64,000 nt of DNA from the NCBI RefSeq assembly GCF_051201625.1, contig NZ_CP179203.1, forward strand, positions 3,410,001 to 3,474,000, given 5' to 3'. Below are positions 1 to 8,789 of the stretch, piece after piece. Origin of the DNA: Shimia sp051201625. GTDB lineage: Bacteria; Pseudomonadota; Alphaproteobacteria; Rhodobacterales; Rhodobacteraceae. How positions within the stretch are numbered: the first letter of the stretch is position 1; every line of letters starts with the position of its first letter. The notes under the pieces are model-generated. The model was not told where the DNA came from. It searched no databases and was given only the letters and a program-made list of their open reading frames with translations. The translations under genes and the position numbers were made by a program.

Positions 1-1
1 T

Positions 2-853
2 ATGTTTACAGTTCTCTCCAGCGATGAAATGGCCGGCCACCATTCAGAAAATGATGTTGCTGAGGCCCTTCGCCGGGGTTTGGTGACAGGTCCAGGGGGC
101 GCATGGGACATCCTTGCCAAGCGGGTTGAGATTATTCCAGCCTACCGAAAGTCTTTCAATGTGGTCTTACCAGAAAACGCACCAATCCATTTTCACGACA
201 TTGCCAATGCGCTCGCTGATTTCATCCGCTTTGAATGGCGCGCTGACAACAGCCCGTTTGATCGTTTCTTGCAGACTGGCGCTTCGTTGCCCCATGCAGC
301 ATCCAAAGGAATGGAATTGTTTTATGGAAAAGCGCAGTGCGATCGATGTCATTCGGGCTTGTTCCAAACCGACCATAGCTTTCATGCAATAGCTATGCCT
401 CAGATCGGGCCTGGCAAAGCCGCTCTGCTTGGACAACACAACCGCGATGTTGGCCGAATGCTTGTGACCGGCGATAGTCAGGATGCCTACAAGTTTCGCA
501 CACCGTCTTTGCGTAACCTATTAGAGACTGGGCCATACGGCCATGCCGGAGCCTTTGCCACTATCGAAAGCGTGGTCCGGCACCACCTTGACCCGATTGC
601 CAGCCTGCGGGCGTACGATTCTCGCCAAGCGCTTTTGTTGCCCCCCCACGATGTTAGTGATTTTGCGCTTTTAGCAGACATGTCTGAAATGAACTTAATT
701 GCCAGCGCTAATGAACTAACGCCAATGACACTTAGCGATCAAGAAATAGATCAGATTTTGGCTTTTTTACGCTCTCTGCATGATCAGGGAAATGCAGAAA
801 GTCGACTAGGTGTTCCATCAACCGTTCCCAGCGGCCTGCCAGTAGAAAAATAA
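2..853 (+). CDS. Di-haem cytochrome c peroxidase / MauG family protein, C-terminal part
   Basis: This is the distal part of a periplasmic di-haem peroxidase-like protein (cytochrome c peroxidase/MauG family), which moves electrons through two covalently bound c-type haems. A CxxCH haem site is visible at residues 113-117 of the fragment, followed by a segment resembling the family's C-terminal haem domain (TPSLRN, GPYGHAGAF, VVRHHLDP). The family normally has a first haem domain of 100 or more residues before this point, so the ATG at position 2 is probably internal and the gene starts outside the window. Confident on family, not on substrate. Confidence 0.8.
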   Translation: MFTVLSSDEMAGHHSENDVAEALRRGLVTGPGGAWDILAKRVEIIPAYRKSFNVVLPENAPIHFHDIANALADFIRFEWRADNSPFDRFLQTGASLPHAASKGMELFYGKAQCDRCHSGLFQTDHSFHAIAMPQIGPGKAALLGQHNRDVGRMLVTGDSQDAYKFRTPSLRNLLETGPYGHAGAFATIESVVRHHLDPIASLRAYDSRQALLLPPHDVSDFALLADMSEMNLIASANELTPMTLSDQEIDQILAFLRSLHDQGNAESRLGVPSTVPSGLPVEK

Positions 854-1180
854 CGCAGAGTGCCTCCTGCTTTTTGCGTATCTCAGGGTCATCATCATGA
901 TATCGAGTCGTTGCTTCAGGTGTTTTACGTTTTATCCAAAGGCGCTTGAATTAGACTTAAAACGATCCAGGCCGATTCACAGATCTTTCAAAAAAATTTA
1001 TTTTTCCTCAGAAAATAGCGCTATCAAGCCACTCCCTAGCGACCTCTACCCCTGAGACACCCTGCCCGTTGCCGCAGCGCGGCAAATGCGTTATTGGTCT
1101 CGCCGAGCGCTAAGTATTGACTGTCCGGCTCCCGCGACTGCCAAGGCTTCGCCCGCCTGTTTGATAAAGGAAACATAAGC
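854..1180. other. Intergenic region upstream of phaA
   Basis: This stretch of 327 bases shows no convincing gene. It ends in a purine-rich ribosome binding site (AAAGGA) about ten bases before the phaA start. A promoter is expected here, but I could not pick out a clear -35/-10 pair. No terminator hairpin with a T run was seen behind the peroxidase gene. Confidence 0.5.
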
Positions 1181-2356
1181 ATGACCAACGTAGTGATCGC
1201 ATCCGCAGCCCGAACCGCTGTTGGAAGCTTTGGAGGCTCTTTTGCCAACACCCCAGCCCATGATTTGGGTGCGACTGTCCTTAAAGCACTTGTTGAGCGT
1301 GCTGGTGTTGACGCATCAGAAGTGTCTGAAACCATCCTTGGTCAGGTTCTGACGGGCGGCCAGGGTCAAAACCCAGCCCGTCAAGCTCACATTAATGCGG
1401 GCTTTGCAAAGGAAGCTGCTGCCTGGGGCATCAATCAGGTATGCGGTTCGGGCCTACGCGCTGTTGCACTGGCGGCTCAGCACGTACAGTTGGGCGATGC
1501 CGACATCGTCGCTGCTGGTGGTCAGGAAAACATGACGCTATCGCCCCATGTTGCGCATCTACGTGCAGGCACCAAGATGGGTGACGTTAAGTATATCGAC
1601 TCAATGATCCGTGATGGTCTTTGGGACGCATTCAACGGCTATCACATGGGTCAAACCGCGGAGAACGTCGCACAACAATGGCAGATCAGCCGCGATATGC
1701 AGGACGAATTAGCCGTTGCGTCGCAGAACAAGGCTGAAACAGCGCAGAAAGCTGGGAAATTCGTTGATGAGATTGCCCCCTTTACTGTTAAAACCCGCAA
1801 GGGAGACATCGTTGTCGAGAACGATGAATACATCCGTTATGGCGCCAATATCGAAGCTATGGCCAAGATGCGCCCAGCTTTCACCAAGGACGGTTCAGTC
1901 ACTGCCGCTAACGCTTCTGGGCTAAATGACGGCGCAGCAGGTGCTTTGGTGATGTCGGCAGACGAAGCTGAAAAGCGCGGCATTGAGCCGTTGGCACGTA
2001 TTGCATCTTATGCGACCGCAGGCTTGGATCCATCGATCATGGGCGTCGGCCCGATCTATGCGTCGCGCAAGGCGCTGGACAAGGCGGGCTGGTCCATTGG
2101 CGATCTTGATCTCGTCGAAGCCAATGAAGCCTTTGCCGCACAGGCCTGCGCCGTGAACAAAGATATGGGCTGGGATCCTGCCATCGTAAACGTAAACGGT
2201 GGTGCTATTGCCATCGGACATCCAATCGGCGCTTCAGGCGCACGTATCCTAAATACGCTGTTGTTTGAAATGCAGCGTCGCAACGCCAAAAAAGGTCTCG
2301 CAACCTTGTGCATCGGCGGAGGCATGGGGGTCGCTATGTGCCTGGAACGTCCGTAA
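1181..2356 (+). CDS. phaA: Acetyl-CoA C-acetyltransferase (beta-ketothiolase)
   Basis: Thiolase that condenses two acetyl-CoA into acetoacetyl-CoA, the first step of polyhydroxybutyrate synthesis; it may also work in degradation. The 391-residue length is typical of biosynthetic thiolases. The catalytic set is visible: nucleophile Cys88 in QVCGSG, His347 in GHPIGASGAR and Cys377 in CIGGGMG. A good ribosome binding site precedes the ATG. The next gene is phaB, the usual partner, but an intrinsic terminator lies between them, so the two are probably not a simple operon. Confidence 0.95.
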   Translation: MTNVVIASAARTAVGSFGGSFANTPAHDLGATVLKALVERAGVDASEVSETILGQVLTGGQGQNPARQAHINAGFAKEAAAWGINQVCGSGLRAVALAAQHVQLGDADIVAAGGQENMTLSPHVAHLRAGTKMGDVKYIDSMIRDGLWDAFNGYHMGQTAENVAQQWQISRDMQDELAVASQNKAETAQKAGKFVDEIAPFTVKTRKGDIVVENDEYIRYGANIEAMAKMRPAFTKDGSVTAANASGLNDGAAGALVMSADEAEKRGIEPLARIASYATAGLDPSIMGVGPIYASRKALDKAGWSIGDLDLVEANEAFAAQACAVNKDMGWDPAIVNVNGGAIAIGHPIGASGARILNTLLFEMQRRNAKKGLATLCIGGGMGVAMCLERP

Positions 2357-2383
2357 CTAAAACGTATCCCCAAAGGAATTTAC

Positions 2384-2410
2384 GGGGGCGCCAATAGGAG
2401 CTCCCTTTTT
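2384..2410 (+). terminator. Intrinsic terminator after phaA
   Basis: A stem GGGGGCGCC / GGAGCTCCC with one mismatch and one G-T pair closes an AATA loop and is followed by five T. It begins 27 bases after the phaA stop codon. This is a classical Rho-independent terminator layout on the plus strand. Confidence 0.75.
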
Positions 2411-2493
2411 AAGGGCTAGTTACAAAGTCTCCACTCAAAACTGAGAGACTGCGTAGCAAAAAACACAACGCAATATTTTATAGGAGAATTACC

Positions 2494-3216
2494 ATGGCAA
2501 GAGTTGCACTCGTAACCGGCGGTTCACGCGGGATCGGTGAAGCCATCTCAAAAAGGTTGCAGGCCGATGGCTACACTGTCGCCGCAACATACGCAGGCAA
2601 TGACGAAGCTGCAAAGAAGTTCACAGATGCTACCGGCATCAACACTTATAAATGGAATGTTAGCGACTACGAAAGCAGCGCCGCAGGTATCGCAAAGGTT
2701 GAGGATGACTTAGGCCCGATCGACGTAGTTGTCGCCAACGCAGGCATTACCCGCGACGCGCCGTTTCACAAGATGACCCCGGAGCAGTGGCACGAGGTGA
2801 TCGACACAAACCTGACCGGCGTGTTTAACACCGTGCACCCGGTTTGGCCCGGAATGCGCGAGCGCAAATTTGGCCGCGTAATTGTGATCTCATCAATCAA
2901 TGGTCAAAAAGGCCAGTTCGCTCAGGTAAACTATGCAGCGACCAAAGCTGGTGATCTGGGTATTGTAAAATCACTCGCTCAGGAAGGTGCCCGCGCAGGT
3001 ATCACTGCAAATGCTATCTGCCCAGGCTACATTGCCACAGAGATGGTGATGGCAATCCCAGAAAAAGTACGCGACTCCATCGTCGCAGGAATCCCAGCCG
3101 GACGCCTGGGTGAGCCAGACGAAATCGCGCGCTGCGTGTCGTTCTTGGCTTCCGACGAAGCAGGATTCATCAACGGATCAACCATCTCAGCCAACGGCGC
3201 CCAGTTCTTCGCCTGA
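2494..3216 (+). CDS. phaB: Acetoacetyl-CoA reductase
   Basis: NADPH-dependent short-chain dehydrogenase that reduces acetoacetyl-CoA to 3-hydroxybutyryl-CoA, the monomer for polyhydroxybutyrate. The Rossmann motif TGGSRGIG is at residues 8-15, NAG is at 82-84, and the catalytic residues are Ser134, Tyr147 and Lys151. The length of 240 residues and the position after phaA fit PhaB rather than FabG. The ATG follows a strong AGGAG site. No polymerase (phaC) is in the window, so the rest of the pathway must lie elsewhere. Confidence 0.93.
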   Translation: MARVALVTGGSRGIGEAISKRLQADGYTVAATYAGNDEAAKKFTDATGINTYKWNVSDYESSAAGIAKVEDDLGPIDVVVANAGITRDAPFHKMTPEQWHEVIDTNLTGVFNTVHPVWPGMRERKFGRVIVISSINGQKGQFAQVNYAATKAGDLGIVKSLAQEGARAGITANAICPGYIATEMVMAIPEKVRDSIVAGIPAGRLGEPDEIARCVSFLASDEAGFINGSTISANGAQFFA

Positions 3217-3242
3217 TACTGATCAAGATTAAGTTGTCAAGG

Positions 3243-3268
3243 CCGCCCTCCTGCAGGGCGGTTTTTTT
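3243..3268 (+). terminator. Intrinsic terminator after phaB
   Basis: A perfect 7-bp stem CCGCCCT / AGGGCGG around a 5-base loop is followed directly by seven T. It lies 27 bases after the phaB stop. Confidence 0.9.
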
Positions 3269-3665
3269 CATCGAAAAAGAATGAAAATTACACTGTCATG
3301 GTGAGTCTGTTGAAAGCTCAATTGTCACGCCAGCCAATTTGCTTCCGACCTAAGCGTTCGTTAGTGGATTAACGCACGACGCCGACGTCGCACCTTAGAA
3401 CAGCGCCAACCGGTTGAGTGCAGCCACCCACGATTTCTATTATTCTTACACCCACAGCAGGATTAGCAAGTAAGACTGGGTGGGACGGAGTAGACGTAGA
3501 ACAAAGGCCTTGCTCTGATGGGATGAACCACATCCAATGCGGGGTCGTTGCGGCTCCGTTTGCCTTAATGAATTTTGGTGCCGATGCTCTAAACTAAAAA
3601 GTCTTTGCAGCGTCGGTTTTTACAACGCGTTACGTGATCATTCCAACGCACCGGCATCAAAATAT
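3269..3665. other. Long intergenic region between phaB terminator and DUF465 gene
   Basis: About 400 bases with no supported gene. A plus-strand open stretch near 3480-3600 has a protein-like look but has no start signal and I cannot assign it. It may be decayed coding sequence. Confidence 0.4.
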
Positions 3666-3830
3666 TCACACCATTAGGCGTTCAATCTCTTCTTTAATTT
3701 TAAGTTTTTGTTTTTTCAAATCCGCTATTTCCAAATCCGTGGAACCGGGAGAGCGCTGGGTTCGTTCAACCTTCGTTGAAAGGACTTCGTGCTTGCGTTT
3801 CAGTTCTTCTAAGTGCGCGGTCACGCTCAT
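3666..3830 (-). CDS. DUF465 / YdcH family small protein
   Basis: A 54-residue protein of the DUF465 (YdcH) family, which are short helical-hairpin proteins of unknown role that are common in proteobacteria. The sequence is almost entirely charged and helical, with the typical start MSVTAHLEELKRKHE and the conserved stretch DLEIADLKKQKLKIKEEI. A longer frame exists upstream, but the start chosen here follows a strong GAGGAG site seven bases away and matches the family N-terminus. It is a single gene with long flanking spacers. Confidence 0.85.
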   Translation of the reverse strand: MSVTAHLEELKRKHEVLSTKVERTQRSPGSTDLEIADLKKQKLKIKEEIERLMV

Positions 3831-4046
3831 TATCAATCTCCTCGCAAATTTTAACAATACCAACAATGCAGCACAATTTTGTCTGCCTGTCACCTACTGA
3901 CTGAGTAAAATACACAACAAGAGTGGAAATTTGCCGAAGCCAAAAAAAACTCATCCACCTGTCAATATTCTCGATGATGTCTGAGGCTCTGAATTTAAGG
4001 ACGTTTATCGAAGCTCAATATAGCCGAAATCAAATTTTATCGTGTA

Positions 4047-4802
4047 TCAAGGCAACGTATTGAGCGATGCCCCATCACGTAAAATTGCACGAATACGCGG
4101 CGTGTAGCTTTCCTGATCAGCCATATGACTGACCCCATCATGCATGATCACGGGTGCGTGAAGGCGAAACGCTGCCCGACCGTTTTTTCGCGCACGCACA
4201 AGTACTAAACTAGATTGACGGTCAGTTCTTGGTTGCAATGGCAAAACTTCAATCGACCCCAACCGGTCATTTAGTGCAGCTAACAAATCCGGCAGACGTT
4301 CAGCGCGATGAATGAAACTTGCAAACCCTTTTGGGGCCAGTCTGCGCGCTGCAACGTCAACCCAAATGGACAAAGGCGTGCGCTGACCAATAGATTTTTC
4401 GCGCCCAACATCTTGCGATGCCGTCCCGGAAACTCGATCAAAGTAGGGCGGATTGGCGATAACATGCGTGAACGTTTGCTGTCGAAGATCATCTGGTAAT
4501 TTGGCCAGATCGCCAATTACCACTCGAGCCAAAATTTTGTTCCTTTCGGCATTCTCTACTGCAAGCGCACCATAGTCTGCTTGTAACTCCAGACCAGTCA
4601 ATTGGAGTCCCGGCACGCGTCGTCCAAGGCAAAGCATGGCTGTGCCCACGCCACAACCTAGTTCAAGAACACTTTGATCAGTTTTTGCAGGAACAAATGC
4701 CGCCAAAAGAACGGGATCGACACCCGCACGATACCCTTTGGACGGTTGCCGCAATTTCAAAGCACCGCCGAGATACCCATTTATCGTGGTTGCAGCCGTC
4801 AT
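4047..4802 (-). CDS. tRNA1(Val) (adenine-37-N6)-methyltransferase-like protein
   Basis: SAM-dependent methyltransferase of the small MTS/TrmN6 (YfiC) type, which in characterised members methylates N6 of adenine 37 in tRNA1(Val). Motif I is ELGCGVGTAMLCLGRR, and the adenine-N6 signature NPPY occurs in VIANPPYF. The length (251 residues) fits the family. It overlaps the DUF2007 gene by four bases, so the two are translationally coupled, with the polyprenyl synthase gene divergent. The target could be another RNA or protein, because the NPPY motif alone does not set specificity. Confidence 0.8.
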   Translation of the reverse strand: MTAATTINGYLGGALKLRQPSKGYRAGVDPVLLAAFVPAKTDQSVLELGCGVGTAMLCLGRRVPGLQLTGLELQADYGALAVENAERNKILARVVIGDLAKLPDDLRQQTFTHVIANPPYFDRVSGTASQDVGREKSIGQRTPLSIWVDVAARRLAPKGFASFIHRAERLPDLLAALNDRLGSIEVLPLQPRTDRQSSLVLVRARKNGRAAFRLHAPVIMHDGVSHMADQESYTPRIRAILRDGASLNTLP

Positions 4803-5020
4803 TTTGGGCGACCCAGCGCAATCTCATTATCTCGTAGCACTAGTTCTGCAGCATCAAGATCGTTAGAACGCACCATTAGCCGCCGTGGAAAGATGCCAAT
4901 CGAACCTTCCAAAATGCTCATATTTACGTCCATTTCAAAGCAGTCTATACCCTCTCCTTGGAGCAGGGCTGTGGCGAATGCAATGATGGTTGGATCGTTA
5001 CTTCGTAAAAGCTCTCTCAT
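4799..5020 (-). CDS. DUF2007 domain-containing protein
   Basis: A 73-residue protein beginning MRELLRSNDPTIIAFATALL and carrying the DUF2007 pattern (NMSILEGSIGIFPRRLMV). In other bacteria this domain is a putative signal-transducing or metal-linked domain with no settled role. A longer frame runs to 5104 but would overlap the divergent polyprenyl synthase start, and the family begins at the methionine used here. The last four bases overlap the methyltransferase start. Confidence 0.85.
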   Translation of the reverse strand: MRELLRSNDPTIIAFATALLQGEGIDCFEMDVNMSILEGSIGIFPRRLMVRSNDLDAAELVLRDNEIALGRPK

Positions 5021-5078
5021 ATTAGGGATGTAAGAACAGCGGGACGCAAATGTCGACCCCTCTGACAGGAACTTGACC

Positions 5079-6080
5079 ATGAGTCTCGACGGTGCAGAAA
5101 ACAAACCGCATGAGGCCCTTGCTGCATTACTTCGCGGCGAGTTGGCAGCGGTGAATGATTTGATCCAAGAACGGATGGCCTCACGCTACGCACCACGTAT
5201 TCCAGAGGTTACATCGCATTTGGTTGGTGCAGGTGGCAAACGACTGCGCCCGATGCTGACACTGGCAACCGCTCGGCTATGCGGCTATCGAGGTCCCTAT
5301 CATGTTCACTTGGCCGCGACGGTTGAATTCATTCATACGGCGACACTCTTGCATGATGACGTTGTAGATAAAAGTGGCCAACGCCGCGGCAAACCGACGG
5401 CCAACTTACTTTGGGACAATAAGTCTTCGGTTCTGGTTGGTGACTACCTTTTTTCACGCAGCTTTCAACTGATGACCGAGACCGGCTCGATTGACGTGCT
5501 TCGTATTCTTTCCAATGCCTCGGCAACGATTGCAGAAGGGGAAGTGCTACAGCTGACTGCATCCACAGACTTGGGCACAGACGAAGACATCTACCTGCAA
5601 GTCATACGTGGAAAAACCGCAGCACTTTTTTCAGCCGCTTCTCAAGTAGGTGGTGTTATTGCCAAGGCAAGCCCGCGCCATTTGCAGGCCTTATTCGACT
5701 ACGGCGACGCACTTGGCATTGCCTTCCAAATTACCGACGATTTACTCGATTTCCAAGGCGACACTGGTGCAACCGGCAAGAATATTGGTGATGATTTTCG
5801 CGAACGCAAGCTCACCCTACCGATAATCAAGGCTGTGGCTGAAGCCACTGATGAAGAACGTAGCTTTTGGGTGCGAACAATTGAAAAAGGTAAACAGATC
5901 GACGGTGATCTCGAACACGCGCTTGAATTAATGCATAAGTATGACACTCTTTCAGCTACACGCAAAGTTGCTATGGAGTGGGCCGCGAAAGCCAAGGTAG
6001 CTATCAATGATCTGCCCAAGCATAAGATTCGTGGGTTGTTAAGTGACATTGCCGATTATGTTGTAGCCCGTTTAAACTGA
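5079..6080 (+). CDS. Polyprenyl (octaprenyl/decaprenyl) diphosphate synthase
   Basis: All-trans polyprenyl diphosphate synthase, which makes the long isoprenoid side chain of ubiquinone from IPP and allylic diphosphates. The first aspartate-rich motif is in TATLLHDDVVD and the second in ITDDLLDF, and GGKRLRP for diphosphate binding is present. Chain length cannot be read by eye; alphaproteobacteria usually make decaprenyl. An in-frame TTG lies two codons upstream, but the ATG at 5079 has the better-placed ACAGGA site. The gene is divergent from DUF2007, and ispE, which supplies the same pathway, lies just downstream on the other strand. Confidence 0.9.
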   Translation: MSLDGAENKPHEALAALLRGELAAVNDLIQERMASRYAPRIPEVTSHLVGAGGKRLRPMLTLATARLCGYRGPYHVHLAATVEFIHTATLLHDDVVDKSGQRRGKPTANLLWDNKSSVLVGDYLFSRSFQLMTETGSIDVLRILSNASATIAEGEVLQLTASTDLGTDEDIYLQVIRGKTAALFSAASQVGGVIAKASPRHLQALFDYGDALGIAFQITDDLLDFQGDTGATGKNIGDDFRERKLTLPIIKAVAEATDEERSFWVRTIEKGKQIDGDLEHALELMHKYDTLSATRKVAMEWAAKAKVAINDLPKHKIRGLLSDIADYVVARLN

Positions 6081-6153
6081 CGTGAATCGGATGAATACCA
6101 CCTAGTCGGGGAAAACGACGGTCTCGATCAGGTATTTAAAAAGATGGAAGATA

Positions 6154-6984
6154 TCAGGCCAGCACGGTGCCGTTAACGGCCCACCATCCGCGCATGCCAA
6201 GCACATTAGCCACATCTGAAGCCTTCCCATCAGGCGGATAAATAGCAAAGCACGTTGCACCGGAGCCAGACATTCCAGCGAAGAGGCATTGGGTCTTGCG
6301 TAGGCTATCCAAAACGTCGGAAATAATGGGTTGATGTGAAACAGCCGCTGCCAGCAAGTCATTGCGTTGCGTGGTCAACCAAGCTGCGAGACTGGCAAGA
6401 TCACGCCATTTTGGAAGTTTTTCAGGCATAGGTGGATTATCTTTGCGAGCGACGGCTCGAAATACACTGGGCGTAGAAACGGGCACGCGCGGGTTAACCA
6501 GTACGAGTTCCATGGCGGGCATATCTAAAACTCGTGACAGACGCTCACCAATGCCACGCATTCGCTGTGGATGGTTAGCCACACAAACTGGCACGTCAGC
6601 ACCAAGGTCCAAAAGGGTGCCGTGTTCAGGAATTGGCCTGTTCCAAAGAGTGGATAACGCGCGAACTGCAGCGGCAGCATCTGAAGATCCGCCCCCAAGC
6701 CCCGAGGCTATCGGCAAGTTTTTGGTCAGACGTATCGATGCCCCCTCTCTGGAGTTGAATGCTCGCGCCGCGCGGAGCACTAGGTTTCCATCTGGCGGCC
6801 CAAGTCCGATTGCTTCTGGCCCATCTACGGTCAGCTTGAGCAAAGCAGCGTGGTTGGCACAAATAACGTCACCAATGTCCAAAAAGACAACCAATGAGTC
6901 CAAAAGATGATACCCGTCAGATCGCTGACCAGTGACATGGAGAGTCAGATTGACCTTCGCCGGCGCAAACGCCTTAACCGTCAT
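6154..6984 (-). CDS. ispE: 4-(cytidine 5'-diphospho)-2-C-methyl-D-erythritol kinase
   Basis: GHMP-family kinase of the MEP isoprenoid pathway, which phosphorylates CDP-methylerythritol. The N-terminal AFAPAKVNLTLHVTG and the ATP loop PIASGLGGGSSDAAAA are diagnostic. The ATG at 6984 is preferred over an upstream TTG. It lies inside the last codons of the upstream TPR gene (11-base overlap), which implies coupled translation. It converges on the polyprenyl synthase gene with a 73-base gap and no obvious terminator between. Confidence 0.93.
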   Translation of the reverse strand: MTVKAFAPAKVNLTLHVTGQRSDGYHLLDSLVVFLDIGDVICANHAALLKLTVDGPEAIGLGPPDGNLVLRAARAFNSREGASIRLTKNLPIASGLGGGSSDAAAAVRALSTLWNRPIPEHGTLLDLGADVPVCVANHPQRMRGIGERLSRVLDMPAMELVLVNPRVPVSTPSVFRAVARKDNPPMPEKLPKWRDLASLAAWLTTQRNDLLAAAVSHQPIISDVLDSLRKTQCLFAGMSGSGATCFAIYPPDGKASDVANVLGMRGWWAVNGTVLA

Positions 6985-8698
6985 TAGCAACCTTGAGGGG
7001 AGGTGCGCCCTCCTCGTCCAATACAGAGTCTAACCCGATCTCGAGCTTCCGGCGAATGCGGTCTGGCTTGGCTTCCTCAGCAGTTTCCGCATCCACAAAA
7101 CTAAGTGCCCGACGCCACTGAAACTGAGCCTCTAGACTTCGCCCTACCGCCCAATAGACGTCTCCAAGATGATCATTTACAACTGGATCAATTGGCATCA
7201 ATTCTGCAGCACGCTCCATGTGTTCCACGGCATCGTCATAGCGGCCCAGCCGGAATAAAACCCAGCCCAAAGAGTCCACGATATACCCACTATCTGGTCG
7301 AGAAGCGACGGCCCGTTGAATCATATCCAGGGCCTCATCTAACTTAGTTTGATTTTCCACCAACGAGTAGCCTAAGTAATTTAAGACCTGTGGTTGATCC
7401 GGATTCAAAGCCAGCGCCGACCGAAAATCTGCCTCGGCATTTGGCCAATCATCGAGGCGCTCGTGAGCAATGCCGCGAGCATATAGTACAAACCACTGAC
7501 GTTTCTCTGTCTCATCGTAAAGCGTCAGCGCCTTGTCGTAGGCGGCCACCGCACCCCCAAAATCTTTTTCTTGGCGTAGCAGATCTCCAAGGGCTGTGTG
7601 GACAACCGATATATCACCATGGCTGCGTGACAACTGCTCCAGAACTTCGATAGCAGCTTCAGTTTTGCCAGATTGTCGCAAAGCTTCGGCTCGTCCCATT
7701 TCCGCAGCGTGAAAGGAAGGATGATCTGCGGGCACTTTTTTCAGAGTTTGTGTCGCCAATTCATAAAGCCCAAGGCTCTCCAAAAGCTCTGCAGTCAGTA
7801 GCAGAGCTTCAGTGTGATCGGGACGCAAGAATTCCGCGACCCGGGTATAGAGCAGCGTATAATCCGCGTTGGCTTCGTTTTGCAAAGCGCTTGCAAGCGA
7901 AAAGAACACCTCCGCTACGCCATCTGCTGCGTTAGTAACTTGAGTAAACGGCAACGTTTCGCCTTCGGCAAGCTGGAGACGCAGCTCGCGCAAGTATGGA
8001 TCCAAATCCGATCCAAAACTATCATCGATCCTCGCGATGGCATCTTTATTTCGGTCAAGCTGACTCAAAATTTCGATTTGTGCCATGACACCACGTCTGG
8101 TCATCTGCACACCTTGCATGCCGCCTTTAGAATATATCTGCAAAGCGCCCTCAAAATCACCAACCGAAGCAAGCGCCAGTGCGTTGTGATAAGCTGCAAA
8201 TCCTGAAAGCCCAGGTTCAGTTGCGACCTTATCAAATGCGGACAGCGCTGCCGTCATATCGCCCTGACCAATTCGCGACCATGCTGTCATGAGACCATCA
8301 ACTAACGGTCCCACCTCGCCACCACTTTGCAGCCGCTCCACAAGAGTGGAAAATTCCCCGTCCCGAACCAACCCGGCTGCGATCACCATATGCCCCAGCT
8401 GACTAGTCAGCCCATCAGCATCCATTTTCCGCGCTAACGGCATCGCACGATCCAATTGACCCAGAGACAAATAAGCCAGAACTGCATTTTCAAGTAGTCC
8501 CGGGTTGTTAGGATCACGCATCAGCGTCTTTCCATAATACCGGGCGGCGGCGTCGTAATCACTATTAAAATTTGCTTGCCGTGCCGCAAGGTAAGACCCC
8601 GCAAGCCCATCGGAAAGCACCGGCAAAGAAGTAGCAATTAGTAACGCCGATAACGATATGGATCTTAAAAGAAGTTTGGCCACAAAAGGCTCCCGCAT
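6974..8698 (-). CDS. Tetratricopeptide repeat protein with signal peptide
   Basis: A 574-residue secreted or envelope-associated TPR protein. The start chosen (MREPFVAKLLLRS...) gives a typical signal peptide with hydrophobic core SALLIATSLPVLS. A longer frame to 8815 would have no signal peptide and would run into the ETF-QO gene. Many TPR units are visible, such as NPNNPGLLE-type helices in the N-terminal third and YLGYSLVENQTKLDEALDMI, DSLGWVLFRLGRYDDAVEHM and DHLGDVYWAVGRSLEAQ near the C-terminus. TPR proteins act as assembly scaffolds; the partner is unknown. Overlap with ispE is a conserved style of arrangement in this group but gives no functional clue. Confidence 0.85.
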   Translation of the reverse strand: MREPFVAKLLLRSISLSALLIATSLPVLSDGLAGSYLAARQANFNSDYDAAARYYGKTLMRDPNNPGLLENAVLAYLSLGQLDRAMPLARKMDADGLTSQLGHMVIAAGLVRDGEFSTLVERLQSGGEVGPLVDGLMTAWSRIGQGDMTAALSAFDKVATEPGLSGFAAYHNALALASVGDFEGALQIYSKGGMQGVQMTRRGVMAQIEILSQLDRNKDAIARIDDSFGSDLDPYLRELRLQLAEGETLPFTQVTNAADGVAEVFFSLASALQNEANADYTLLYTRVAEFLRPDHTEALLLTAELLESLGLYELATQTLKKVPADHPSFHAAEMGRAEALRQSGKTEAAIEVLEQLSRSHGDISVVHTALGDLLRQEKDFGGAVAAYDKALTLYDETEKRQWFVLYARGIAHERLDDWPNAEADFRSALALNPDQPQVLNYLGYSLVENQTKLDEALDMIQRAVASRPDSGYIVDSLGWVLFRLGRYDDAVEHMERAAELMPIDPVVNDHLGDVYWAVGRSLEAQFQWRRALSFVDAETAEEAKPDRIRRKLEIGLDSVLDEEGAPPLKVANDG

Positions 8699-8789
8699 GT
8701 AATTGGTATCGAAAAGGTAGTGTGCGCGTTGCAAACACGCAATGGTACCGCGCACCGGACTACACCAAATTTCGAAAATGTGACCACAT

